DNA of 64,000 nt from Kitagawia praeruptora (taxonomy: Eukaryota; Streptophyta; Magnoliopsida; Apiales; Apiaceae): positions 37,008,501 through 37,072,500 of the forward strand of contig CM075348.1 of the NCBI GenBank assembly GCA_037693485.1, in the 5' to 3' direction. The notes beneath the pieces were generated by a model, which saw only the letters and a program-made list of their open reading frames with translations, did not search any database and was not told the origin of the DNA. Numbering within the stretch: position 1 is the stretch's first letter; each line of letters opens with the position of its first letter. Made by a program: the position numbers and the translations under genes. This document shows, in pieces, positions 36,065 to 47,679 of the stretch.

Positions 36065-36530
36065 CTAGCATAATAACCCGTGCGAGTCCCGGGTCATCTT
36101 ATAGCAATCGATATAAATTATGTGTATTTTTACGATTTAAAAATATTTTTGAATTCAATTGTGCCTTTTCTGTTCATACATATTATAATATCATTATTTT
36201 AATTTATGGATTATTTTATTTATGCATATATCATAAGAGCACAATTTTTTTAAGTTAGAGGATGTTTTGTAGCATATAAATATATTATATAGGTTATAAC
36301 ACAATTGTTTTTAAAAACAAAGATAAAAGGACATAATAAAATTTGATATTAGAAATCTGTAAAAATTGGTTGTATACATAATCATATATGATATTTTTTG
36401 ATAATTAAAATACAAAATTTTATAAACAATATAAGTCGTCATTAACATATTTACTCAAAAGTTAAATTGATAGCAAATATAGGAAAAGGGCGAGACCAGA
36501 TGTTTAAGATAGTAATATGTCTATTCTATT
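36065..36530 (-). mobile_element. Helitron 3' part, family H2, copy 1
   Basis: Plus strand starts at ACTAG^C: CTAG at 36065-36068, then CCCGTGCGAGTCCCGGGTC, which on the minus strand is the 3' hairpin region before CTAG. Sequence 36093-36525 matches 39325-39750 at high identity. The 5' end is missing: similarity stops just before a gypsy fragment that begins between 36530 and 36600. Confidence 0.65.
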
Positions 36531-36744
36531 TATAAACCTGTGATTGTCTTGGCGAATAATAGGTATAATTTTTGATCTAGTGTTGGGAGTATTTCTGATG
36601 AGCATCGCACACACGCACGTTTCTGTCATGTATTGTTAGTATACGGGGACTTAGTCGAGCTCTATTTGGATTCATTTGCATTCTTTGAGATATTTGCTTG
36701 TTAGTTGATTTTGGTGAGTTTGAAGGGGATCTTGCATTTTTCAT

Positions 36745-36972
36745 TTAGTTGCATTCATGCATTGCATTGCATTAGGTTAAATGGATTTTGTGGGTACATT
36801 CACTATAGGCCCTCACGAGACCTTACTCGTCCACTAGGGCTGACTAGGGGTTTAAAGGGCTTATTGCATATGTCAAATGCAACAGTGATCACCTACGGAA
36901 GTGGTACTAGTTAGTTGTATATAGTTATAATTGTTATGCTTGAGGACAATCATCGGTTTAAGTTTGGGGGTG
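36745..36972 (+). mobile_element. 3' internal fragment and PPT of a relative of the gag-only element
   Basis: Reverse-complement homology with 870-1100, including GCATTGCATTGCATTAGGTT and CCTCACGAGACCTTACTCGT. The PPT GGTTTAAGTTTGGGGGTG at 36955-36972 abuts the LTR. Bases 36530-36745 are probably more of this element but do not match the first copy. Confidence 0.75.
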
Positions 36973-38570
36973 TGATAAGTGGATGTTATATCCATTTGGA
37001 ATGCTTCGCATCGGCTTGAATTGATGACTTGAACTCAAGTATGTGGTGTTTTTGATGTGTTTTTAGTGGATTTGTGCAGGAATAAGAGTCGGATGTGGGA
37101 TGATGTTTTCCATGCTTAAATGGTGGGTTTTGAGCTTAAAGAATAACAGTACATCAAATTGCGAGAGAGCCGGAAGAAACGGAATGAAAATCGGAGTTAA
37201 AACGAAGAAAATAGAGCAAAATCAGCAAACGGGCAGTGCGCGAGCGCGGGCGCGCGTGAACAGTGCGTGAATAGGGCGCGGGCGCGGGCGCGCGTGAACA
37301 GTAGCAGTCAGCGGGTGAAAAATCAGCCAGAATTTTTGATTTTGTTTTTGCCATATCTTGAGTTCTACAAGTCCGTTTTGAACGATTCAACTGCCCACGC
37401 GAAGATAACGGAATTTTCTATCATTCTAAGGTGGTCCGGAGTCCAGAATTATTGAAGAGAATTTTCCTTCAAAACAGAATCAACAGAAATTGCCAGAATT
37501 CAATTCTAAACAGGAAATTGCCACAATTCCTACTTCTAATCAGTATGGTAATTACCCTGGGCGGCTGGTATTTTTCAGAATCAGTCTTATACATGGATTT
37601 GCAAATCTTATCCCGTTTAAAGATGGAAATTGCCACAATTCTATTCCAACTCAAAGATGGCAATTGCTTGATGGAGAGGCAAATTGGGGCTATAAATACA
37701 CATCTTGGGGGACAGAAAAAGGAGAACCATTACATATCAATTACTTAGGTTTATTTGTATCTTTTCCTACTTTGTTTTTATCATGGTTTCATCAGATCCC
37801 ATGATGACGAGCAGTTCGATTATGAACTAATCGTTGTCATGGGATTCTAACGAATTATTTATGGAGCTTTAGTATCTTGATGCTTTAAAGATCTGTGTGT
37901 GATGTATATTTGATATCCTCGTATGGTTATGCTTAATTGATAGATGCGTCATGAACATCTAATTTGTTAATCTCTTGTGAAGTGAAAGTGGATCTTGAGA
38001 TTTAGAACTTGCCATGCTAGCATAGGTTCATAATTGTTTATCAATATGATTCGTGGTGTGAGATGAAAATACTTATACTGCCCTGTGTGATCTTTATGGA
38101 TAACTTGTTCTTCAACCGTTATGTTTTCAAATTCTATAGACATATAGGGTCTAAGCATATTCATCTTCTATCTCTTTTGTGGATGTATGTTTAGTTTGGT
38201 ATACGTATGCTGACAGGTAGCGTGTACTTGTTTCGTGTTGTCCGATCAGATATCATACCCATTGCATATAGTGATTAAAGGCGTCAGATCTAAGCAAAGT
38301 ATTTAATGAAGTTAGGATCCCATGGTTTGTCTTGTAGAAGTAAATCGATTCCAATTCTCGTTAGTTAGTTAATTCTTAGTTTGTTAGTTTACTTCTTAGT
38401 TAGTTTAGTTTATTAAAACCAATTTTGTTATTTGTCTTAGCAGTGAATTAAAACCATACATTGTTGAATAGGTACAATACTGAATTAAAAACCATATCTC
38501 TGTGGGAACGAACTTGACTTATATCTATATTACTTGTGACCACGTATACTTGCGTGATATTGTGTTAACA
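36973..38570 (+). repeat. LTR of a relative of the gag-only element, 1598 bp
   Basis: Begins TGATAAGTGGATGTTATATC and ends TGTGTTAACA. It shares the layout of the LTR at 4793-6451 (reverse complement): GC-rich CGCGGGCGCG block near 37230-37300, CTATAAATACA TATA at about 37690, and the terminal TTGCGTGAT segment. It is clearly more diverged than the 1-6451 pair. No second LTR is in range, so the copy is truncated on its left. Confidence 0.85.
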
Positions 38571-38580
38571 TCGTGTCCTA

Positions 38581-39110
38581 ACCCAAGTCCAACTACGCTT
38601 TTTAATTTAATTAAAAATCAATACAGTGTTTGTATCTAATATGTAAATTATTTAACTGATCACAAAATTATGTTTTAAATTATTATAACGGGTATATTGA
38701 ATTTTTTTATAACTCGTCAAAAATCATTTTGACCTATACTAAACATAATACACAAGCAACATAATTCATTTGATGCTCATAATAAACATAATAGATAGAT
38801 AACATAACTCATTTGATTAAATTTTTTACCCAAGTCCAACTACGCTTTTTAATTTAATTAAAAAACAATACAATTTTTGTATCTCATATGTAAATTATTT
38901 AACTAATCACAAAATTATGTTTTAAATTATTATAACGAGTATATTGAATTTTTTATAACTCGTCAAAATTCATTTTAACCTATACTAAACATAATACACA
39001 AACAAAAAATCATTTTAACCTATACTAAACATAATACACAAACAACATAATTCATTTGATGCTCATACTAAACATAATAGATAGATAACATAATTCATTT
39101 GATTAAATTT
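38581..39110. repeat. 247-bp tandem duplication
   Basis: ACCCAAGTCCAACTACGCTT occurs at 38581 and again at 38828; the copies match through ATTTGATTAAATTTTT. The second copy has a further internal duplication of about 45 bp (CATTTTAACCTATACTAAAC). Confidence 0.85.
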
Positions 39111-39207
39111 TTAAATTCCCAGCAAGGTAGTAATATTAAATAAAATAACACATGGGAATTATTTGTGCATGTAGTAAATGATTTTTAAAAAGGTAAAATA
39201 AATTCTT

Positions 39208-39285
39208 CTTTGGTGTAGTGGTTGGAGATGGGAACATAATTCCTTTCTAATCCAAAGAACATGGGTTCAAGCCTTGGTACCAACA
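39208..39285 (+). repeat. tRNA-like A/B-box module
   Basis: TGGTGTAGTGGTTGG (A-box-like, 39211) and GGTTCAAGCC (B-box-like, 39264) at tRNA spacing. It does not fold as a normal tRNA by eye, so it is more likely a SINE or degenerate tRNA copy. Confidence 0.45.
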
Positions 39286-39324
39286 TTTTTTAATATATTA
39301 AAATTGTCAGGGGTAAACGAGGCA

Positions 39325-39985
39325 CGGGTCATCTTCTAGCAATCGATATAAATTATGTGTATTTTAACGATTTAAAGAATATTTTTGAATTCAATTGTGC
39401 CTTTTTTGTTCATACATATTATAATATCATTATTTTAATTTATGGATTATTTTATTTATGTATATATCATAAGAGCACAATTTTTTTAAGTTAAAGGATG
39501 TTTTGTAGCATATAAATATATTACATAGGTTATAACACAATTTTTTTTAAAACAAAGATAAAAGGACGTAATAAAATTTGATATTAGAAATCTGTAAAAA
39601 TTGGTTGTATACATAATCATATATGATATTTTTTGATAATTAAAATACAAAATTTTATAAACAATATAAGTCGTCATTAACATATTTACTCAAAAGTTAA
39701 ATTGATAGCAAATATAGGAAAAGGGCGAGACCAGAGGTTTAAGTAATATGTTTTTTAGTTTAAACTCAAAAGCTTACTTAGCTCAATGGTTATAAGGATG
39801 AGTTGTGTTGAGAAGGGCATGAGTTCAATTCCCCACAAGAACATAATTTGTCTAAATTTTTTGTTTGAATAAGAAATCAGTGGCAACTTCATGTAATTTT
39901 TCAATATTCAAGGGCAAAACTGTAATTTCACATGGGGTTTATTGCCTCATTTTACCCATATGTTGCTCTATTATATATAGAAAGA
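39325..39985 (-). mobile_element. Helitron-like element, family H2, copy 2
   Basis: 39325-39750 matches 36093-36525. Beyond the match it continues with a tRNA-like module (39779-39833) and ends near CTATTATATATAGAAAGAGA, the reverse of a Helitron-like TC...TATATAATAG start. The 3' terminal CTAG is absent; only GCACGGGTCAT remains of the hairpin area. No ORF. Confidence 0.55.
39779..39833 (+). repeat. tRNA-like A/B-box module in Helitron copy 2
   Basis: TAGCTCAATGGTT (A-box-like) and GAGTTCAATTCCC (B-box-like) about 42 bp apart. Confidence 0.45.
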
Positions 39986-40034
39986 GATTTGATCAATGAT
40001 TAGGCGGCAATTGGCAGCTTTGTGTTTGTTTATA

Positions 40035-40435
40035 CTAGCTATAGTCGTGCAAAGCACGGTCATTTTAAAATATATTTTTTTGAACAAAAATATTTTTAAA
40101 ATTATACAATTAAATAAAATGGAGTATAATAATTTATTATGGATATAATTTAACTTTGTAATATTAATTAATAAAATTATTAATAATAATAATAGTTATT
40201 TAATAAGTGATATGTATTGATTAGAACTAATAATATAAAATCTTAATGTAAATTTTTTGTTGACGGGATTCGAACCTTGGATCTTTAGAAGAGAAATTTA
40301 AATATAGAATATTCCTTATTATTAGATGTAACGGCTATCATCTATTTACTAAATATCTAACGGTCACTATTATTTTAGATAGTTGAACCAAACAACAAAT
40401 TATACACCTATTTGCTTATTATATAATAGTATAGA
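40035..40435 (-). mobile_element. Small non-autonomous Helitron, about 400 bp
   Basis: On the minus strand it starts TCTATACTATTATATAATAAG at 40435 and ends with hairpin CGTGCTTTGCACG, then ACTATAG and CTAG at 40035-40038 followed by T. It contains a tRNA B-box-like GGTTCGAATCCC (minus, about 40265-40276). No ORF. Confidence 0.8.
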
Positions 40436-40781
40436 TAGTATAGATAAATAAAATTACTTTCAACAGTAAAAAATACAAAAGATGAAAATATTACTAGTTT
40501 ATTATTAAGTAATAAGAATACCCAATTTCAGTTTTTTGGTCAGTTTTATCGACCGAATACCCATTTTTGGACTGCATATCTCAAAAAATGTTGTTATTCT
40601 TTTTCTACAAATATATATATTTTCATAATTTTTTTTAAAAAAATTGGGTAAAATCTCGACTCCCGGAATGAATTTACGAGCATATTATTAAGTAATCAAC
40701 TTATCTAAAATCTTAAGTGTATTAGAGAAAGTTCAATTGGATCTTTATATTATTCTAACACTCACCCGATAGTCGTTTTAT

Positions 40782-40987
40782 TAGGGATGAGCATCGAGTC
40801 ACTTCGGGGTCGGGGAGTGCAATCCCCACCCCCGATCCCTAATCCCCGACCTCGTCCCGATCCCCGAATTTTGAAAAAAATATTCTCCCTTCCCCGCCCC
40901 GAACCCGAAAATTTTCTCGAATCCACGACCCGAACGGGGCGGGGATCGGATCGGGGTCAGGCGAGGCGGGTGAAATACCCATCCCTA
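40782..40987. mobile_element. hAT-type MITE, 206 bp, TSD CGTTTTAT
   Basis: Ends TAGGGATGAGCATCG and ACCCATCCCTA form the inverted repeat, flanked by the 8-bp duplication CGTTTTAT (40774-40781 and 40988-40995). The interior is GC-rich with many CCCGA and GGGGATCGG words, a composition known for widespread plant hAT MITEs. Confidence 0.92.
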
Positions 40988-41164
40988 CGTTTTATGGGTC
41001 GAAGGATGGTTCATGAACGCCCATCTTTTGGGGTATTAATTTGCCTTCGTATCCATGATAAATATTGAATATACTAGGGGTTTAAGATAATCGAACGTGA
41101 AACTTTTGTGTATCTTAGCTTTGATATTATATTAATTAATTAATTTATCTAAAATTTTAAAGAG

Positions 41165-41365
41165 AAAAATGTTCCTATGGTTAACTATAGGTAATTAACT
41201 ATAGTTATATGCCTTTTTAGTATTAAAGATTGATGACATTTTTGTAATAATGAAATCCACCCCCATGTATTTACAAAAATAACCTTTCAATTGTATTATA
41301 ATATGTGTTAACTATAGGTAATTACCTATAGTTAACTATAGGGTCATTAAGCCCAATTTTAAAAT
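41165..41365. mobile_element. Palindrome-ended MITE-like element, copy 1
   Basis: Ends are built from GTTAACTATAG palindromes: CCTATGGTTAACTATAGGTA on the left and TAGGTAATTACCTATAGTTA near 41310-41345 on the right, followed by GGGTCATTAAGCCC. It is related to copy 2 at 41560-41765. The duplication at its borders was not resolved. Confidence 0.55.
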
Positions 41366-41559
41366 ATTAGAGAAAGATATAACAAGATTTTTATATTATT
41401 TTAACACATATATGCAGTTCAAAAAGTGTATATCAAGATATCCAGTTAAGATATAAATATGCCAAATTGGATTGGAGTACATAATAATATTGTCAATCTC
41501 TCTTGTTGTTTTGATAAAAAAATTACATTTGTTAGTTAAACATCTCTGTTTTTGAACAA

Positions 41560-41765
41560 GAGAAAAATGTTTCTACAGTTAACTGTAGAAAATTCTCGTA
41601 TAGTTAACCTTTAAAATAATGTAATTGTTACCTTTTATTTATAAGGACCCCGCAGGGACATTAATGATGTGTCTTTTTATTTAGGAAACTATGTGAATTG
41701 TCTTTATTTGAGCGGTTAACTGTAGAAAATTTTCCTATAGTTAACTATAGGATCATTAAGCCCTT
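41560..41765. mobile_element. Palindrome-ended MITE-like element, copy 2
   Basis: Left end TTTCTACAGTTAACTGTAGA and right end TTTCCTATAGTTAACTATAG followed by GATCATTAAGCCC, the same right-hand wording as copy 1. The interior differs from copy 1. Confidence 0.55.
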
Positions 41766-41915
41766 TGAACAAATACCAACTTGGGTAAAAAATGTCAATT
41801 TTTGTAGAACGACATATGAGTTCACGAGAAAAAAATAAGGTATTACAAGCATTTTTAATGGAAAAGAATTCTTAATTATAATATCTTAAATCTTAAACAG
41901 TACATATTTATACTA

Positions 41916-42130
41916 TCTATAATATATTATAATAAACGAAAAGGAGTATAATTTATAGTTTGGTTAACCCCCATTTTTGGTTATTCCCCATTCACAATCG
42001 TTGGATCTTCAACTCAAATAGATCATAACCGTTAAATATAATAATACTAAAAGTTGTTATATACAAAGATCTAAGGTTCGATTCCCGCCAACAACATATT
42101 AATTTATATTTAATAATAATAATTTTGATC
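41916..42130 (+). mobile_element. Helitron-like 5' part related to 40035-40435
   Basis: Starts TCTATAATATATTATAATAA and carries in the same order TAGTTTGGTT, ACCGTTAAAT and AAGGTTCGATTCCCGCC as the minus-strand copy at 40435-40035. A terminal CTAG hairpin was not found, so it looks 3'-truncated. Confidence 0.5.
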
Positions 42131-42656
42131 TAAAGAATATCAATAAAATCTCACTTTCCTCTCCATCTCCCCCTTGATTATCGCTTTCTCCGGTATTTGC
42201 TGTTATATCTTCATCAAATTCCCAATAACATATTAATTCATATTTAACAAATTAATTTATATTTAATATTAAAAATTGTTTTATATAAATATGTAAGACT
42301 CGAATTTTTCCAATAAATATCAAAATAAATATTTATAATATTATACTACAATATAAACAAATTATAAAAATTAAAAGTACAATCTTATTTTTATATAAAA
42401 AAAAGAAAATTTTAAAAATAAATTAAAAAATTATCCTTAAAATGAGCCTTAAAATCCATACCAAACACTGGTCCGCAAATGTTAAGAATTCAAAGGGACG
42501 GGGGAGTACCATTTTTCAATAGTATTGATCATCAAATGACACCAGTAACATCAATATTTTACAGTGTTAATGGATGGAAATTTGTGGCAATAAAATTTGA
42601 GATTGTATGCCGGATTCAAGATCTGTGATGGTCATTATTCGTCGGAAAAGTCACCG

Positions 42657-42914
42657 TGAAGGAATTTACGGATGAGCGGAAGCGTGATATAACAATTATT
42701 CCATACAAACCATGTATCGCATATATAGAAAAGCATATAAAATTAGAGAGCGGAGGAATCGTAACCTTACCTTAAAAATCGAAGCTTATAAAATCGATGG
42801 TTGCTAGCAGTTGCTTCTCAGAGTGTGAAGCACTCTACATATATCCACCATGATTGATACTTCGATGAAGCCTTTTATAAAACAAGCTTTTATAAAAATG
42901 ATGCCCTTGTTCTT
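42657..42914 (-). repeat. 3' LTR remnant of deleted Copia
   Basis: Matches 45060-45312 (TGAAGGAATTTACGGA... to GCCCTTGTTC) with scattered differences and a few-base indel near 42690. Similarity ends abruptly at CCCTTGTTC, where gag-derived sequence begins. Confidence 0.88.
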
Positions 42915-42917
42915 TTG

Positions 42918-43160
42918 AGAGAGAGAGAGATGAAGAAAAAGAGAGGTGGCAACTAGGTTTTTCACAAAATCACTTTGCATACTTTGATACACAACATGTT
43001 CATCATTATGTGCATCGTCAGCAGGTTCAGCAGGTTTAGGCACATATTACATCTTCTCAAACCTGAGAACAATTCTCAAATTTCGAAGCCAGCAAGCATA
43101 ATTCGGACCAGTCAGTTTGTGAGCATCTAGTATGCTCCGGAGTGATAGTGCAGAAGACAT
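42918..43160 (-). pseudogene. Copia gag N-terminus, truncated
   Basis: ATG at 43160 on the minus strand; the frame reads SILDAHKLTGPNYACWLRNL, the standard N-terminal gag signature of Tnt1-type plant Copia elements (LTGPNYxxWxRNLRIVL). A TAA follows at 43043; the same frame then continues to the junction with LTR sequence. About 80 codons remain. Confidence 0.8.
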
Positions 43161-45046
43161 AATGTATATAGTAAATCTGTAAATGATAAACACATACAAC
43201 ACTTAGCAAATATTCAATTTCATTTCAAAACACTATATAAATCGGGTCTTTATTCATAAGTGGCTCCCACTAGTTTATCTAATTTATACAACCCCCTAAG
43301 TGAAAAATTAAGCATTCATAATGCTAGTGGGATTAGGGATCCTACATTCCATCACACAACCTGGGCTGTAGCACGAAACGCCGTGTGATGTTCAATAGGT
43401 AGACAACTTTTGTCAATTACATCTTATGTTATTCCCTAATAAAACTTTAGCCTCTTGAATAATTGAGTCACAGCTGTAGCACGACAAACTCAATATTCTA
43501 AGTCAAGTCTAACCCAACATGTAACGACCATTAGATTCTAATTCATTGTACACATCTCTATGTAATAGACAAGTATTTCTTATTTCGAAATCAAAGCCCT
43601 CGGCTGTAGCACGAAACGACAATGATTCAAAAATAAGAACTACTTTCTACCATGTTGGAAGGCTATGACCGACACAAGCCCGTTGTGTCATTGGCCAATT
43701 ACTACTTGATATTATTTAATTTTAGAGGGATTATATTAGTTAAAATCAAAATCAAATTATAAAGAGATTCTTCCTTTTAAATTAAATATTTCAAATCAAT
43801 AATCGATAATTGGATGATTCCCAGATCGGGGGGAGCATTGTCAAGAGGCGTCTCTTAATACCCCTTTCTTACATATCGAAATCCGTTTTTGACAGAATCA
43901 TCCTTTCTCTCAATATTGAAAATTCATATTTAATTACGTGTTTCATAAACACAAGAATCTCATGATTGTATTCATAATAATATTGTTAAGGCACGAAACG
44001 ATTCCTATTCTAGATTTTCTATAGCACGCCTTATTTTGATTTAAGTTCACCTAAATCTATCATCGCATGGTAAACATATGCATATATCTCATATATAAAA
44101 ATAAATAAACAAGTAATCATGCAAGTAATATCATGTCATACAATGATATATTGATGTATGAATTTATTATCGTATTTAAAAGCAATTAAAACAATTAAAA
44201 CATGCTTTAAAACACTCCCGGGAATATAAACATTTCAAAACTTTTATATAAAAAATATTTGACCACTCCATTAGATCCGTCTTGGAAAAACGAATCCAAC
44301 GATATATTGCACGCCCAAAACGGACTTACCAAACTCCCAAAAAATCAAATTTAATTTGGACAGAAGGGTTGTAACGCATCACTGGAAAGCGTTACCACAA
44401 TTTAAAGCTATTTAAATGTGTAAGCATGCCATTAATGCGCGACCTGTAATGCATTCCGAAAATGCGCGATACCTTTTCCCCCGTTTGCGCGCCACGCACG
44501 AGTGAAGCAGCTGAGCAGTTTTTGTTTTCCTTTTCGTTCAACAATCAAAGCACGGCAACAGTTACAATACTTTACAAACTGACGAGTAATGAATCAAAAC
44601 ACTAACAGCCACTTTAATAACTTTTATTATTATCTTTACAATTTTAATATTAATAAATTAATTAACAATTAATTAATAAAATAATAAAAAATCATAAGAA
44701 CATGATTTATGAAAATCATCAGCAGCAGAAATATCAAATCTGTCGGGGTCCCTAGCAAAATTTTTAATTCATATTTATTCACATGCATAATTATTTTATG
44801 AATTTTAATTAAAATAATTTTAAAAAATTCATAACAAATAATTTACACATCACAAAATTATGAAAAAAAATACCTAGATGATCTACAACACTTGTAGAAC
44901 CCAGATCAATGGTCAAAATCTCATGCAAATATTATTTCGAATTAATTCATAATTAAATCTCAATAAATTTACAAAAATCATAATAAATCCATACATGCAT
45001 AAAAAAATCTGAATATTTTTATATGAATCTCTATATGCAGAACCTA
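43161..45046 (-). other. Long leader of deleted Copia with GGCTGTAGCACGAAACG repeats
   Basis: About 1.9 kb between PBS and gag with no ORF. On the plus strand GCTGTAGCACGA recurs at about 43368, 43473 and 43605, and GCACGAAACG again at about 43993, each inside otherwise unlike sequence. Confidence 0.7.
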
Positions 45047-45058
45047 GCTCTGATACCA
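45047..45058 (-). other. Primer-binding site of deleted Copia
   Basis: Minus strand TGGTATCAGAGC, the initiator-tRNA-Met type, one base from the LTR end. Confidence 0.9.
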
Positions 45059-45059
45059 T

Positions 45060-46044
45060 TGAAGGAATTTACGGACGAGCGGAAGCGTGATATTTCTGTA
45101 AAAACCATGTATCGCACATATAGAAAAGCATATAAAATTAGAGAGTGGAGGAATCGTAACCTTACCTTGAAAATCGAAGCTTACAAAATCGATGGTTGCT
45201 AGCAGTTACTTCTCAGAGTGTGAAGCACTCTACCGGTATCCACCAAGATTGATCCTTCGATGAAGCCTTTTATAAAACAAGCTTTTATAAAAATGGTGCC
45301 CTTGTTCATAATGCAAAGTTCATATTAATGCAAATTAGAAACTCCTTTCTAATTTCCTACACTCTGGCCAGAGATTCCAGAACTCGCATACTAAGAATAA
45401 TAACATAGGATATTCACTTCCTTACTGGAAGGGGTAGATCCTTTATTAATCATTAAATATCTCCATACACAAATCCCTATGCCCACAATAGACCTAATGG
45501 ATGTCCTTGAGACTAAGGACTAATCCAAAGCACAGTTCATTATATACAAGATTACTCTAACGATCTCAAGTCTAAGGACACTTGTACAACTATCACTCAG
45601 TGAACAACTATCGACACGTGAGTAAACTCCATTAGTTGTTCAACTTATCGAGTCATGTTCAGTGAACTTATTCCCTAATAAGCACCTACATACTAGCTAT
45701 AGTGTCACCATACAAATGCCTATGAGAACAGACATCCTCCTGAAAAGAGCAAGCATAGTATGTACCAATCTTTGTGGATTCACTAACTTCCGATTAGTTA
45801 TCCTATGATCAGGAACTGTTTAAGTCTAGAGGTATCATCTTCTAGATCTCACTATTATAATCTCATTATAATTCTAGAAGCTTTACTCTAAACTATAGAA
45901 CATCTTATTTAAAACACTTTAAATTGATATAGCCCGTAATAAAACCAAAACAAGTCTTTTATTAATATTAATGAAATCAAATAAGAATACAAGAAAGTTC
46001 TCCTAACTCATCATACATGATTGGATTTAGGACAAACACTTTCA
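45060..46044 (-). repeat. 5' LTR of deleted Copia, 985 bp
   Basis: Minus strand starts TGAAAGTGTTTGTCC at 46044 and ends CGTAAATTCCTTCA at 45060. Confidence 0.88.
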
Positions 46045-47254
46045 CACCGAAGTGTGATGGTTGTGATATATTGGGGACTGAGATTGTAAGAATTTTTTGG
46101 TGGTGACTTAAAGAGCTCTTCGTTTCAAACCTTTTCAATGTGCCTACGTACAGGAAATCAAGCCCATTTAGTTCTTGGAGAATTAGTTACCTTCATGGAC
46201 TAGGGTTTGGTTGGAAAGCCCAAAGTCCACAAAGGCAGCTTAGTTTTGACTTAGGAGAGCCCATGCGAGGAAACCTGGCCCGAATGTCCCAATGTTTAAC
46301 AATTGATTATGACTTCACGGATACAACATTAGCTATCTATCGGAGTTAACATCAACCGCTACCAGCTCTTTCCTTAATCAAGAGTTGCGGGGAAAAGTCA
46401 TGGTTTATTCCAAATGCATGAACGAGTCCTTACCCCCGATGAGGATAAACCACCAGACTACAGGATATGTTCTCCCAAGTGAATATCACACAAGATGTCC
46501 CAATGCACCCTGATAAGGATAACCCATCAGAATACAAAACAGAAGTCCCGAAATGTTTAGACAAGATGTAATCCTAAATTCCCCGATGAGGATAACCAAC
46601 CGGAATATAGAATCAAGTCTTCAACATATATATTAACGATCCCCTGATGAGGCTAACTCATCAGGATGCAGAATTGGGCCTTCAACATATAAGTAGTCGT
46701 GCCAACTCATTTGGCGGGCCAAGTGAGTATTCAATCTAGGAAAAACCCCCTGGAGGCAAACCCCTGGATACCTTCAATAAGTCAATAACAGAAGTTAGAT
46801 TGCCAACCTAGTTGGGGAGCCAACCTGGTTGTGCAATATATCTTCAGACTAGATAAACCTCTAGAAGCCTTCAACAATAGACTTGGAGCGCCAACTGTGT
46901 TGGGGCGCATGAGAGAATAGAACTTCAACAATAAGTCTTCAGCAAGTCTTCATTCCTGTTTATAGATAAATTCATGTTATATGACATGTAAGTCTTCATA
47001 AATAAATCACTCAATGATCTTGGGTTATGAGAATGCATCTTCAAGATGTACTTCAATGATTATAGTAAAATATGAGCAAGGTTCAACCTGGTTGGTGCGA
47101 CAATATAGCTGGAACTTCCTTCGGTTAACCCAACACCATTACGCCCAACCTAGTTGGAGCGTCCCTTAATTATCGCAAAATAATTAGGGCTAACTTAGTT
47201 GGAGAATTTTTGCAATTTATCAACGCTTTTCTTGTATAATTGTTGGGTATAACA

Positions 47255-47271
47255 ACTACCCCCAAGCCTCC
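47255..47271 (-). other. Polypurine tract of Tat-like element
   Basis: Minus strand GGAGGCTTGGGGGTAGT abuts LTR start TGTTATACCC. Confidence 0.75.
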
Positions 47272-47679
47272 ACTATATTTGAAAAATGCAAAGAGGCTTT
47301 AATGCAGCACAAAATTTAGGAGCTTCCATCTTCAATATTTTCTTCTATCTTGGCGCGCCAACGTACTTATGCGCGTTATGATTTCTTCCAAGGTGTCATT
47401 GCTTTTCTTCTTAAAATAATTCTTCACTTTGAATTCTGAAATTCAAAATTCAAATTTGACTTGTGAAAATAAAATAAATTGTAGATAAATAAATTAGCTC
47501 CTCGAATCGTGTTTCCATGCTCAATAGTTGTGTACACATTTAACTGCTAGGTTATGAAAAACCATCATCTTTTCTCTTATCTTGTAATTTTTCACAGACC
47601 ATGTTGGCGCGTCAATTGGGTTGCTTTGACATTAAATGTATTGTCCCCTGCAACATAGAAAAACAAAGTCACAAAAAAC

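Larger units (their letters stand above)
42657..46044 (-). mobile_element. Internally deleted Copia element, TSD CACCG
   Basis: Flanked by CACCG at 42652-42656 and 46045-46049. Minus-strand order: 5' LTR (45060-46044), PBS, long untranslated leader (43161-45046), start of gag (to about 42918), then directly the last 260 bp of the 3' LTR (42657-42914). Most of gag, all of pol and the first part of the 3' LTR are gone. The matching duplication shows that both outer ends are original. Confidence 0.88.
42565..47254 (-). repeat. 3' LTR of Tat-like element, interrupted by a Copia
   Basis: Left fragment 42565-42651 (to TCGGAAAAGT) and right fragment from 46050 (AAGTGTGATGG) to TATAACA at 47254 together align with 50240-51498. 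It contains repeated GATGAGGATAACC words (46440-46670) and TTGGCGCG/GTTGGAGCG words. Confidence 0.8.

Noticed and set aside
37154..37804. ORFs in the LTR at 36973-38570
   Set aside because: They overlap a GC-rich LTR block in several frames and have no domain.
42804..43043. Independent small host protein of 79 aa
   Set aside because: It is the continuation of a Copia gag frame fused to LTR sequence.
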